Notes under the pieces: generated by a model
Told to the model about the DNA's origin: nothing
Seen by the model: only the letters and a program-made list of their open reading frames with translations
Databases searched by the model: none
Program-made: the position numbers and the translations under genes
Shown: piece by piece, positions 8,208 through 16,468 of the stretch
How the letters are laid out: each line of letters opens with the position of its first letter
Numbering within the stretch: the stretch's first letter is position 1
Assembly (NCBI GenBank): GCA_964592645.1
Contig: CAZQFV010000007.1
Location: forward strand, 88,321-152,320
Source: CAZQFV01 sp964592645
Lineage (GTDB): Bacteria; Chloroflexota; Chloroflexia; DTKN01
Direction of reading: 5' to 3'
DNA length: 64,000 nucleotides

Positions 8208-8933
8208 TCAGCGCGCCGTGGTGACGAAATGGCCGATGATGGCCCCAACGAGCAGTATGGCGACGATGAGGCCGAGGAGCCCGACGAGCCACAGCTTGAG
8301 CGCTGCCACGAGCACGCTGAGCGCCACGACGCCGGCCAGCGCGCCCATCGACCTCGCTATCAGCAGGGCGCGCCCCTGCAGCGGCCGATTGCCGAGGATC
8401 CACAGGACCAGGCCGCCGGCCGCGCCGGCCAGGCTGAGGACCAGGCCGAGGGCGTACCAGGCATCGCCCGACAGGCCGGGCAAGTCGACCACCACGATCC
8501 CGCAGGCCGCCCCGCGGTAGGGGAACGGGCCGTTGGGCAGCACATGCACGCGGACCAGGACCACCCGGCCGAACGCGGCGTCTTCCGGGTAGACCGGCCA
8601 CTCCAGGCGCCCGGACTGCCCGGGTTCCAGGGGCAGGCGGTTGTTCTCCTCGTTCATCAGGGTGACAAAGCCCAGGCTGATGTGAATTCGGACGTGAAAG
8701 TTGACCGTCCGGTCGCTGGTGTTGCGGAGTGTCGCGCTCACGGTAGCCGTCTGGGCGGTCGTCATCAGGATCGGGCAGCGCAGCGTCGTCAGCGGCGCGT
8801 CCGGGGAGATCGCCGCGTCGAACAGGAACGCCTCCAGGTCTCCCCAGACGGCGGCCCCGGCCAGCAGCGCCCCCAGGACGATGCCTGCGGAAAAGAGCAG
8901 GATTGTCAGCCAGTGTCTCCAGGAAAGCCTCAC
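8208..8933 (-). CDS. Predicted membrane protein
   Basis: A 241-residue protein not recognised from any named family. One transmembrane helix lies near the N-terminus ('LTILLFSAGIVLGALLAGAAVWG'). A ~110-residue beta-rich extracytoplasmic region follows ('TTAQTATVSATLRNTSDRTVNFHVRIHI...'), resembling an immunoglobulin-like or DUF11-type fold. Three hydrophobic helices lie at the C-terminus. The start is GTG at 8933, six bases after GAGGAG. It has its own divergent promoter (9003-9031). Confidence 0.7.
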   Translation of the reverse strand: MRLSWRHWLTILLFSAGIVLGALLAGAAVWGDLEAFLFDAAISPDAPLTTLRCPILMTTAQTATVSATLRNTSDRTVNFHVRIHISLGFVTLMNEENNRLPLEPGQSGRLEWPVYPEDAAFGRVVLVRVHVLPNGPFPYRGAACGIVVVDLPGLSGDAWYALGLVLSLAGAAGGLVLWILGNRPLQGRALLIARSMGALAGVVALSVLVAALKLWLVGLLGLIVAILLVGAIIGHFVTTAR

Positions 8934-9002
8934 CACCACCTCCTCGGCGCCAGGGGAATGGATGCTCAGATCAACGGCCCCTTTTCTATGCGCCAAGTAT
9001 CC

Positions 9003-9031
9003 AGTATAGCACGACGCCCCATGGACGTCAA
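9003..9031 (-). promoter_or_regulatory. Promoter for the 8208-8933 gene
   Basis: On the minus strand TTGACG (9031-9026), 17 bp, TATACT (9008-9003). It lies back to back with the gatE promoter. Confidence 0.7.
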
Positions 9032-9050
9032 AATGTGTCCGAGGCCGCTT

Positions 9051-9079
9051 TTGACAACCGCCGCCATCTGGCTTATACT
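9051..9079 (+). promoter_or_regulatory. Consensus promoter for gatE-gatD
   Basis: TTGACA (9051-9056), 17 bp, TATACT (9074-9079), about 74 bp before the gatE ATG. This is a near-perfect housekeeping promoter, so the archaeal-type genes appear to be expressed from bacterial signals. Confidence 0.8.
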
Positions 9080-9152
9080 GAAGGTCCCCGGCACTGGGGC
9101 CGGGGAGTGGGGACGCCGCAGCCGTCCCGTCAGCGCCGGAGCGCAACCGTCT

Positions 9153-11147
9153 ATGAAGCAACCTCCCGCAGCGAACGCCTTCGACCCTTTGCAGAACTTG
9201 AATGCCACCCGCCGGCGCGTCGGTTATACTCCCCGCCGGGAGACGCCGCCGGAGGTCTACCACGAGCTGGGGTTCATGTCCGGGCTGGAGGTCCATCAGC
9301 AGCTCCGGACGCAGAAAAAGCTCTTTTGCCACTGCCCGGCCGGCCGCTACCAAAAGGGCGGGCAGTACGACGCCGAGCTCATCCGCCACATGCGCCCCAC
9401 CCTGAGCGAGCTGGGCGAGTACGACGGCACGGCGCTTATGGAGTTTCGGACAAGGAAGACGGTCATCTACCACATCGTCAACGAGACCGCCTGCACCTAC
9501 GACGTCGACGATACGCCACCCTTCAAGCTCAACCCGGAGGCGTTGGAGATCGCCCTGGAGATCGCCCTGCTTCTGAAGACCAACATCGTCGGCGAGCTGC
9601 ACATCACCCGCAAGCAGTACCTCGACGGCAGCATCCCCACCGGTTTCCAGCGCACGGCCATCGTCGGCATCGAGGGCCGTCTGCCGCTGCCGGACAAGAC
9701 GGTGCGCGTCATCCAACTGAGCGTGGAGGAAGACGCCTGCCGTGAGGTCTCGGACGTCGGCCACGTCCGCGTCTATACCACCGACCGCCTGGGCATGCCG
9801 CTGGTGGAGACCGTCACCTACCCGGACATGCGGACCCCCGATGAGGTGGCCGAGGCGGCGCATTGCATCCGTTTCCTCTGCCGTAGCACCGGCCATGTGC
9901 GCACGGGCATCGGCGCCGCCCGCGAGGATGTCAACGTCAGCATCCGCGGGGGCACGCGGGTCGAGATCAAGGGGGTCTCCCACATCCGCTACATCCCCGA
10001 CCTGGTGCACAACGAGGCCTTTCGCCAAAAGAGCCTCCTGGAGATCCGCGGCGAGCTGCTGGCGCGGATGCCGGACTGGAAGGGCTGGAAGATCCGCCAT
10101 GCCGTCGTCGACCCCGACCTGCTGGCAGCGACCTCTGCCCAGGTCCGCGAAGCCGTGCGGAAGAAGTATCGCCTGGTGGCGGTCAACCTGCCCGGGTTCC
10201 GCGGCCTCCTCTCCTTCTTCACCCAGCCGGGGCGGTCGTTCGCCGACGAGATCAGCGATCGCCTGAAGGTGATCGCCTGTGTCGAAAAGCCCAACATGGT
10301 TCACTCAGAGTCCTGGAGGCCGGGGGAGCAGGGAGACGATTTCGACTTCCTTCGCACCATGCTGGGGGCGCAGGAGGGGGACGCCCAGGTCTTGCTCTGG
10401 GGGCCGGATGAGGATATCCCCACGGCCCTGGAGACGGTCCAGGAGCGCTGCCTGCTGGCCTTCCAGGGTGTGCCCAACGAGACGCGCAAAGCGTTCCCGA
10501 ACGGGACAACCATGTTCGAGCGCGTGCTGCCCGGTCCCGACCGCATGTACCCGGATACCGACTCGGCGCCCATCCCCATCGGCGAGGAGCTCATCGAGCG
10601 CGTCCGCAGTCGCCTGCCCGTGGGGCTCGACCGGCGGCTGGCCCAGCTCCAGGAGTGGCGGGTCCCATCCGATACCCACTCCTTCCTGCTCAAGCACAAC
10701 CTGGTGCCGCTGGTGGAGCGCATCGCCGGCGACTTGGGCGCCGAGCCCCGCTTTGTGGCCACGGTGCTGGCCCACCGCATCAAGTACCTGCAGGGCCACC
10801 TGCAGCCGGGCTCCCCTTTCGATTTTGAGCGCCTCTATGGGCTGTTCGCCTTTCTGCGCGAACGGCAACTGCGGCGCGAGATCCTCTACGACATCTTGCC
10901 GGTGGCCTACGAGCACCCCAACATGGACCCCGAGTCGCTGTTGACCAGCATCCAGTTCATCCCGCGCGAGCGCGCCCAGATCGTTTCCCTGATCCCCCTG
11001 CTGCGCGCCAAGTTTGCCCAGATCAACACCTCCCCCGATCCCGAGGCCGAGGTGCGCTGGATCATGAAGAAACTGCGCCCGATGGCCGTGGGCAACATGC
11101 CGCTCTCCGAGCTGGCCGCGGCCATCCGCGCTGGAGGTGCCCAGTGA
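9153..11147 (+). CDS. gatE: Glu-tRNA(Gln) amidotransferase subunit E (archaeal type)
   Basis: Kinase/transamidase subunit of GatDE, which converts Glu-tRNA(Gln) to Gln-tRNA(Gln) using ammonia made by GatD. The 664-residue protein has the GatB/E core (GLEVHQQLRTQKKLFCHCP near residue 45, then YDVDDTPPFKLN), a GAD insertion, the 'GVPNETR...GTTMFERVLPGPDRMYPDTD' block and the C-terminal YqeY-like tail. The GAD insertion and pairing with gatD separate it from bacterial GatB. It starts with about 40 extra residues before the archaeal-type beginning; ATG 9153 is used, and ATG 9276 would lose part of the conserved start. The gene ends in a GTGA overlap with gatD. Confidence 0.93.
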   Translation: MKQPPAANAFDPLQNLNATRRRVGYTPRRETPPEVYHELGFMSGLEVHQQLRTQKKLFCHCPAGRYQKGGQYDAELIRHMRPTLSELGEYDGTALMEFRTRKTVIYHIVNETACTYDVDDTPPFKLNPEALEIALEIALLLKTNIVGELHITRKQYLDGSIPTGFQRTAIVGIEGRLPLPDKTVRVIQLSVEEDACREVSDVGHVRVYTTDRLGMPLVETVTYPDMRTPDEVAEAAHCIRFLCRSTGHVRTGIGAAREDVNVSIRGGTRVEIKGVSHIRYIPDLVHNEAFRQKSLLEIRGELLARMPDWKGWKIRHAVVDPDLLAATSAQVREAVRKKYRLVAVNLPGFRGLLSFFTQPGRSFADEISDRLKVIACVEKPNMVHSESWRPGEQGDDFDFLRTMLGAQEGDAQVLLWGPDEDIPTALETVQERCLLAFQGVPNETRKAFPNGTTMFERVLPGPDRMYPDTDSAPIPIGEELIERVRSRLPVGLDRRLAQLQEWRVPSDTHSFLLKHNLVPLVERIAGDLGAEPRFVATVLAHRIKYLQGHLQPGSPFDFERLYGLFAFLRERQLRREILYDILPVAYEHPNMDPESLLTSIQFIPRERAQIVSLIPLLRAKFAQINTSPDPEAEVRWIMKKLRPMAVGNMPLSELAAAIRAGGAQ

Positions 11148-12526
11148 GCGATATCTTCAAGGGCTACCGCGGCCGCGCGCTGGAAGTGCTCAAGAGCTTC
11201 AATGTCCGCGTCTGGAGCGAGTCCCTGGTCCAAACCACCCGCGGCAGCTTTCGCGGCATCGTCCTGCCGCGCTCGGTCAACGACGACGACCGCCACATCG
11301 TCCTCAAGCTGGCCACCGGCTACAACGTCGGCATCGCCGTGGACACGATCGAGCAGATGGAGGAGTGCGGCTACAAGGAGGCCCACTACCAGATCCCCGA
11401 ACGCGAGTTTCCCACCTCCCCGGAGAAGCGGAACGTCAAGCTGCTGGGGACGGGCGGAACCATCGCCTCGCGCCTGGACTATCGCACCGGCGCCGTGATC
11501 CCGGCCTTTTCCCCCGGCGAGCTCTATGGCGCCGTGCCGGAATTGGCCGACATCTGCAACCTGACGACCGAGAAGCTCTTTGCCGTCTTTTCCGAGAACA
11601 TGGGGCCGGTCCAATACAAGGCGCTGGCGCAGGCCATCGGCACAGAGATCCGCAAGGGCATCGACGGCATCGTCATCGGCCACGGCACCGACACGATGCA
11701 CCATACCGCGGCCGCCCTCTCCTACATGGTGCAGAACCCGCCCATCCCCATCGTCATGGTGGGCTCGCAGCGCTCCTCGGACCGGCCGTCGTCCGATGCT
11801 GCGCTCAACCTGATGCACGCCACCAAGGCCGCGGCCGAGTCCGATATCGCCGAGGTGATGGTCTGCATGTTCGGCCCTACCTCCGACGAGTACGGCCTGC
11901 TGCACCGCGGCACGCGGGTGCGTAAGATGCACTCGTCGTACCGCTCGACGTTCCGCACCATCGGCGACATCCCGATTGCCATGGTCAGCCGGACCAAGAT
12001 CACCCCGCTGCGCCAGGACTATAACCGGCGGCGGAACGACCGCCAGGTGGACATCCTCCCCTTCTTCGAGGAGCGCGTGACGCTGCTCTACTACTACCCC
12101 AACATGCACCCCGACATCATCGAGGCCATCACCGACCTGGGCTACAAGGGCATTGTCATCGCCGGCACGGGGCTGGGGCACGTCAACAAGCCGCTCTACC
12201 CGGCGATCAAGCGCGCCGTGGAGAAGGGCGTCCACATCTACATGACGGTGCAGACGCTGTGGGGCTATGTGCACATGTTCGTCTATGACACCGGCCGCGA
12301 TCTGATGACGCTGGGCATCGTGCCGGCCGAGAACCTGCTGCCGGAGGTGGCCTACATCAAGCTGGCCTGGGTGCTGGGCCAGACCAGCGACCCAGCCCAG
12401 GTGAAGGAGCTGATGCTCACCCCCATCTGCGGCGACATCACCGAGCGCGAACCGTACAACGGCTACCTCATCTACCAGGGGGGGATACCGGAGGTGGAGG
12501 AGTTTATAAAAAAGTTCCACAAGTAG
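11144..12526 (+). CDS. gatD: Glu-tRNA(Gln) amidotransferase subunit D (archaeal type)
   Basis: The glutaminase subunit of GatDE, 460 residues. An N-terminal ~85-residue beta-barrel AnsB-like domain ('GYRGRALEVLKSF...VRGIVLPRS') precedes a type I/II asparaginase-fold domain. Catalytic motifs are visible: TGGTIASRLDY (about residues 103-113), with the first Thr, and GHGTDTMHHTAAALSYM, with the second Thr and the Asp. The start is GTG at 11144, overlapping the gatE stop by four bases, with GGAGG just upstream. GatD is normally restricted to Archaea. Both genes are complete and their key residues are intact, so the enzyme is likely functional. Confidence 0.93.
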   Translation: MSDIFKGYRGRALEVLKSFNVRVWSESLVQTTRGSFRGIVLPRSVNDDDRHIVLKLATGYNVGIAVDTIEQMEECGYKEAHYQIPEREFPTSPEKRNVKLLGTGGTIASRLDYRTGAVIPAFSPGELYGAVPELADICNLTTEKLFAVFSENMGPVQYKALAQAIGTEIRKGIDGIVIGHGTDTMHHTAAALSYMVQNPPIPIVMVGSQRSSDRPSSDAALNLMHATKAAAESDIAEVMVCMFGPTSDEYGLLHRGTRVRKMHSSYRSTFRTIGDIPIAMVSRTKITPLRQDYNRRRNDRQVDILPFFEERVTLLYYYPNMHPDIIEAITDLGYKGIVIAGTGLGHVNKPLYPAIKRAVEKGVHIYMTVQTLWGYVHMFVYDTGRDLMTLGIVPAENLLPEVAYIKLAWVLGQTSDPAQVKELMLTPICGDITEREPYNGYLIYQGGIPEVEEFIKKFHK

Positions 12527-12545
12527 CGGCCCGGGCAAAGTCCGA

Positions 12546-12574
12546 TTGACGGCTTCCCGTCTCCGTGCTATAAT
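12546..12574 (+). promoter_or_regulatory. Consensus promoter of the ECF/SUOX-like cassette
   Basis: TTGACG (12546-12551), 17 bp, TATAAT (12569-12574). Transcription would begin near 12582, giving a leader of about 255 bases before the first start codon. Confidence 0.8.
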
Positions 12575-12599
12575 CCGGGCGTGTTCCTGAACAATCGAG

Positions 12600-12717
12600 G
12601 TGTGTGTACCGTCTCCGAGCCCTCTGGCCTAAGGGCCGGCCTCCGGCCGATGGCGGAGGGCCGTTACGGTGCAGCGGGAAACGGCTGCGCCCCCCGTGCT
12701 TGGAAAGGAGACGGGCC
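12600..12717 (+). ncRNA. Candidate Moco-type riboswitch aptamer
   Basis: A structured leader. CCGTCTCC (12609-12616) and GGAGACGG (12707-12714) form a perfect 8-bp closing stem. Inside, GCCCTC (12619-12624) pairs with GAGGGC (12656-12661), and GCAGC pairs with GCTGC around a GGGAAAC loop (12671-12688). The segments CTCCGAGCC, GCCGTTAC, GGGAAACGGCTG and GGAAAGG resemble, from memory, the conserved blocks of the Moco RNA motif, which controls molybdenum- or tungsten-cofactor genes. That fits the SUOX-like domains encoded downstream. It was not checked against a covariance model. A different riboswitch class remains possible, but no cobalamin or TPP box was found. Confidence 0.5.
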
Positions 12718-12738
12718 GCGGGCCGTGGATGCGAACAC

Positions 12739-12759
12739 GGCGTCTCCCTGGGAGACGCC
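12739..12759 (+). promoter_or_regulatory. Alternative-pairing hairpin in the leader
   Basis: GGCGTCTCC and GGAGACGCC flank a CTG loop. Its arms repeat the 7-mers of the aptamer closing stem (CGTCTCC, GGAGACG), so the two stems could exchange partners. That is a plausible switching element. Confidence 0.5.
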
Positions 12760-12784
12760 CCTTTCGTTCCGACCCGTGGCCGCA

Positions 12785-12821
12785 GACGGCGTCCCTTTCC
12801 CGGCGGCGCCGTCTTTTGTTT
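12785..12821 (+). terminator. Intrinsic terminator in the leader (expression platform)
   Basis: GACGGCG (12785-12791) pairs with CGCCGTC (12807-12813), followed immediately by TTTTGTTT. It lies 16 bases before the first gene of the cassette, where a riboswitch-controlled terminator would sit. Confidence 0.7.
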
Positions 12822-12836
12822 GGCAGGAGCGAAGCG

Positions 12837-14207
12837 ATGGTCCAGCGCCGCTACTACTTCTCCACCCGCGACCTGCTGCTCATGGCCGCCCTGGCGGCCC
12901 TGGGCGGCGTCGCCAGCACCTATCTCAACGCCGTGGGCGACTTTTTCCAATCGCTCCTGGGCTTTGCCGGCACGACCCAATGGGCGGCCGGCCTCCATGT
13001 CACCTGGCTGATCCTGGCCCGTGGCCTGGTGCGCAAGCCGGGCGCCGGCACCGTGGCCGGCCTCCTCAAGGGTGGCGTGGAGCTGCTCAGCGGCAACACC
13101 CACGGCCTGCTGGTGGTGCTGGTAGATGTCGTTGCCGGCCTGCTCGTGGACCTGGGATTCCTGCCGTTCCGGCGCCCCGACCGCCTCTCATCCTACATCC
13201 TGGCCGGCGGCCTGTCCGCCGCCTCTAACGTCCTGGTCTTTCAGCTCTTTGCCGCCCTGCCGGCCGATGTCCTGGCCTACCTGGGCATCGTCGGCGCCGT
13301 GGCCCTGGCCTCCGGCGTGCTCCTGGGCGGGCTGCTGGGCTACCTCCTGGTCAACGCCCTGCGCCGGGCCGGCGTGGTCCGCGATCAGCAGCCGGCCGCC
13401 CCGCCCCGGCGGCGCATCTGCCTGGCCTTTCTCGGCGCGGGCCTCGTGGTCGCCGCCGGCCTGGGCCTGTACCTGCACCTGGCGCTGCGCGGGACGGGGA
13501 CCGTCTCCATCGGTGGGGCCGTCGCTGCCCCTTACGACTACCCGCGCCGGCACGGCGACATCGCCGCCATCAACGCCGAGGGCACGCTGCGCGAGGTCAC
13601 CGCCACCTACACCGGCGTGCCGCTGCGCGAGCTCCTCGCCCGCGCTCAACCCCGGCCCGACGCGGCGCTCGTCCTGGTCCACGGCGCCGACGGCTACGCC
13701 TTTTTCCTGAGCATGGCCGAGGTCCAGGAGAGCGGCAGCCTGCTGCTGGCGCCCAAGGGGCACGACGGCTACGACCTGGTCGGGGCGGCCAACAGCAAGG
13801 CCTGGGTGCGCGATGTCGTCCGCCTGACCGTGACCGGGCCGGCCTCCCTACAGATCGGCGGGGCGCTGGAGAAGGCCGGGCCCTTCGACCCGGCCGCCTG
13901 GCAGTTCCAGATGGACAGCGCCAACCTGGACGTGGGCCTCGGGCGGCACAAGTACCAGGGGGTGGCGTTGGGGCCGGTGCTCCGGGACAAGGTCCCCCGG
14001 CCCGGCGCCCGCGCCGTGGCCGTCTACGCGGCCGGCCGCCCCGCGCCGGCGCTGACACTGCCCCTGGAGCAGGTGTTGGACGACCAGGACCTGCGCCTCT
14101 TCCTGGTCATCGGCGATGCCGAGGTTTCTTTCGCCCTGGCCCGCATGGGCGGCGAGGTGCTCGTGCCGCGGGTGGAGCGCATCGAGGTGTACGGAAGCTC
14201 GCCATGA
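12837..14207 (+). CDS. ECF transporter S component fused to SUOX-like domains
   Basis: A 456-residue fusion. Residues ~10-190 hold about six hydrophobic helices in the pattern of an energy-coupling-factor substrate-binding subunit ('STRDLLLMAALAALGG', 'GTVAGLLKGGVELL', 'GNTHGLLVVLVDVVAGLL'), possibly YkoE-like. After a further helix at ~195-220 come two copies of an oxidoreductase molybdopterin-binding (SUOX-like) fold: 'YTGVPLRELLARAQP...LVLVHGADGYAFFLSM' and 'YQGVALGPVL...'. No cysteine sits where sulfite oxidase binds Mo. The start at ATG 12837 follows AGGAG. It is coupled by ATGA to the ATPase gene. The ligand is unknown; riboswitch and domains suggest a pterin or Mo/W cofactor. Confidence 0.75.
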   Translation: MVQRRYYFSTRDLLLMAALAALGGVASTYLNAVGDFFQSLLGFAGTTQWAAGLHVTWLILARGLVRKPGAGTVAGLLKGGVELLSGNTHGLLVVLVDVVAGLLVDLGFLPFRRPDRLSSYILAGGLSAASNVLVFQLFAALPADVLAYLGIVGAVALASGVLLGGLLGYLLVNALRRAGVVRDQQPAAPPRRRICLAFLGAGLVVAAGLGLYLHLALRGTGTVSIGGAVAAPYDYPRRHGDIAAINAEGTLREVTATYTGVPLRELLARAQPRPDAALVLVHGADGYAFFLSMAEVQESGSLLLAPKGHDGYDLVGAANSKAWVRDVVRLTVTGPASLQIGGALEKAGPFDPAAWQFQMDSANLDVGLGRHKYQGVALGPVLRDKVPRPGARAVAVYAAGRPAPALTLPLEQVLDDQDLRLFLVIGDAEVSFALARMGGEVLVPRVERIEVYGSSP

Positions 14208-15691
14208 TCTCGATCCAGGGCTTTTCCTACCGCTTCCCGGGACGCCCCCAGCCCGCACTGCGCCAGGTCAACCTGGAGATCGCCGCGGGCGAGTTCGTCG
14301 TGCTGGCCGGGCCCTCGGGCTGCGGCAAATCCACCCTGGGCATGGCCCTCTGCGGGGCCCTCTTCCGCCAGTACGACGGCGAAGCCCAGGGCGCCGTCCG
14401 CGTGCGGGACATGGACGTGCGCCGGCAGCCGGTCTACGAGGTGGCCGAGGTGGTGGGGCTGGTGCAGCAGAACCCCGAGGCCCAGTTCTGCACGCTCACC
14501 GTGCGCGATGAGGTGGCCTTCGCGCTGGAAAATCGCTGTATGCCGCCCGCGGAAATCCGCCGCCGGCTGGAGTGGGCGCTGCACATCGTCGGGGCCACCC
14601 ATCTCATGGAGCGCGACCTGGCGACCCTATCGGGAGGCGAGAAACAGAAGGTGGCTATCGCCGCGGTGATGGCCGCCAAGCCGCAGGTGCTGATCCTGGA
14701 CGAGCCGACCTCCAACCTGGACCCCAGCGCCACGGCCGACGTCTTTCGGACGATCGCCCATATTCGCGCCAAGGCCGGGATCACCGTCCTGGTCATCGAG
14801 CACAAGCTGGGCTATCTGTTGCCCTTTGCCCCGCGGCTGGTGCGGATGGAGGCCGGCCGGATCGTCTACGACGGGCCGGCCGCGGGGGCCAACGGCCCCG
14901 CTCCCTGGTCCGGGCGCAGCGCGCCCCCCTCCGGCGTCCCGAGCGGCCCACCGTTCGTCCGCGTGGCCGGCCTGCAGGTGGGGTACAACGGCCGGCCGGC
15001 GCTGCGCGACCTGGCGCTGGACATCCGTCCCGGCGAGTTCGTCGCCGTGATGGGCGACAACGGATCGGGCAAGAGCACCTTCCTGTTGAGCCTTCTGGGC
15101 CTGCTCAAGCCGGACCGGGGGCAGGTGGAGGTGCTGGGGCAGGATACCCGCCGCACGCCCACCTCCCATCTGGCCCGCGACGTGGGCTTTGTCTTCCAGA
15201 ACCCCGACCATCAGCTCTTTGCCGACAGCATCTGGGGGGAGGCCAGCTTTGCCCCGCGCAACCTGGGGCTGCTCGACCAATCGACCGCCGCCCGCCTGCG
15301 GGAACTGCTGGCGCGCAGCGGGCTGGCCGGCCATGAGGAGGAGCACCCCTATCGCCTCAGCTACGGCGAGAAGCGCCGCCTCAACCTGGTCTCGGCGCTG
15401 GGCAGCCGGCCGCGGCTGATCCTGCTGGACGAGATCCTGATCGGGCAGGACCCGGCCAACGCCGCCTTCCTGCTGGACCTGGTGGCCGAGGAGGTGCAGC
15501 GGGGCAGCGCCGCGGTGATGGTCACTCACGACCCCGATGTCGCCTGGGCCTATGCCACGCGCCTGCTCTTTTTCGAGGGCGGGCGCGTCGTCCTGGATGC
15601 GCCGACGGCGGCAGCGTTTGCCGCGCTGGCCGCCCGGGGTGCCGGCCCCTATCTGCCAGCGGGCTGGCCGCCCGCGGAGGGGACCCCATGA
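14204..15691 (+). CDS. Double ATPase of an ECF transporter (EcfA-EcfA' fusion)
   Basis: Two ABC ATPase domains in one 495-residue chain. Domain 1 has Walker A GPSGCGKST (36-44), signature LSGGEKQ (142-148) and Walker B LILDE (163-167). Domain 2 has Walker A GDNGSGKST (284-292), a variant signature LSYGEKR and Walker B 'LILLDE'. Both have Q-loops of the 'FQNPDHQLF' type typical of ECF ATPases. A Pro/Ser-rich linker at ~228-250 joins them. It powers the S component upstream and the T component downstream; the genes overlap by ATGA on both sides. Confidence 0.9.
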   Translation: MISIQGFSYRFPGRPQPALRQVNLEIAAGEFVVLAGPSGCGKSTLGMALCGALFRQYDGEAQGAVRVRDMDVRRQPVYEVAEVVGLVQQNPEAQFCTLTVRDEVAFALENRCMPPAEIRRRLEWALHIVGATHLMERDLATLSGGEKQKVAIAAVMAAKPQVLILDEPTSNLDPSATADVFRTIAHIRAKAGITVLVIEHKLGYLLPFAPRLVRMEAGRIVYDGPAAGANGPAPWSGRSAPPSGVPSGPPFVRVAGLQVGYNGRPALRDLALDIRPGEFVAVMGDNGSGKSTFLLSLLGLLKPDRGQVEVLGQDTRRTPTSHLARDVGFVFQNPDHQLFADSIWGEASFAPRNLGLLDQSTAARLRELLARSGLAGHEEEHPYRLSYGEKRRLNLVSALGSRPRLILLDEILIGQDPANAAFLLDLVAEEVQRGSAAVMVTHDPDVAWAYATRLLFFEGGRVVLDAPTAAAFAALAARGAGPYLPAGWPPAEGTP

Positions 15692-16455
15692 AGCCGCGAC
15701 TGGCCTACCAGCCCGGGACCTCGCCGCTGCACCGGATGCACCCGCTGCTCAAGGTCGCCTGGCTGATCTTTGTCACCGGGGCCGCCTTCCTCGTGCCCAG
15801 CCCCTGGCCGATCCTGGGCCTCGTCGGGCTGGCCCTGGCGCTCTTTCCGCTGTGCGGCCTGCGCCTGCGGGGGCTGCGGGGCCTGCGCCTCCTGACGGCG
15901 ACCGCCCTGCTCCTGGCGCTGCTGCAGATCCTGTTTCGGCACGAGGGGACGGTGCTTGGGCAGTTGGGCCCGCTGGTATTGACCGGCGGAGGGCTGGCCT
16001 CCGGCGCCTACGTGGGCGGACGCTTCCTGGCCATCGTGCTCTGCAGCTACCTCTTTGTCCTGACCACTGAGCCATCCGGCCTGGCCCATGCCCTGATGCG
16101 GGCCGGCCTGCCCTATCGTTACGGCTTTGCCCTGGTCACGGCGCTGCGCCTGGCGGCCGTCTTCGAGCAGGAAGGGCTCACCGTCTACCGCGCCCAGCTC
16201 GCCCGCGGCGTGCAGTACGACGTGCGCAGCCCGCGCCGCCTGCTCATGCTGGCCCGGCAGTTCTTCATGCCGCTGCTCGTGTCCGCCTTGGGTAAAGTGG
16301 ATAGCCTGGCGGCCTCCATGGAGGGCCGCTGTTTCGGCAAGTACGCCCGGCGCACCTTTCTGCATGAGGTTGGCTTCGGGCGTTGGGACGCGGCTATGGC
16401 GGCGCTGCTGCTGTTGGCGATCGCCGGCACGGCGGCCTGGCTGCTGATGCGCTGA
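15688..16455 (+). CDS. ecfT: ECF transporter transmembrane component EcfT
   Basis: A 255-residue membrane protein with five or six helices. The two coupling-helix signatures of EcfT are present: ARG at 172-174 (in QLARGVQYD) and EGR at 212-214 (in SMEGRCFG); these contact the ATPases. The N-terminal 'SPLHRMHPLLKVAW' segment is also typical. Its ATG overlaps the stop of the ATPase gene. With the S component and double ATPase it makes a complete ECF importer with a dedicated energising module. Confidence 0.9.
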   Translation: MKPRLAYQPGTSPLHRMHPLLKVAWLIFVTGAAFLVPSPWPILGLVGLALALFPLCGLRLRGLRGLRLLTATALLLALLQILFRHEGTVLGQLGPLVLTGGGLASGAYVGGRFLAIVLCSYLFVLTTEPSGLAHALMRAGLPYRYGFALVTALRLAAVFEQEGLTVYRAQLARGVQYDVRSPRRLLMLARQFFMPLLVSALGKVDSLAASMEGRCFGKYARRTFLHEVGFGRWDAAMAALLLLAIAGTAAWLLMR

Positions 16456-16468
16456 GTGAGGAGGTCCG

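Noticed and set aside
10907..12538. A 543-codon minus-strand frame opposite gatD
   Set aside because: It shadows gatD exactly, has no ribosome binding site and no family features. GatD motifs on the plus strand are decisive.
12600..12717. Cobalamin or TPP riboswitch
   Set aside because: Neither the B12-box (GCCACTG-type) nor the TPP CTGAGA/ACCTGAT pairing segments are visible; the blocks fit a Moco-like RNA better.
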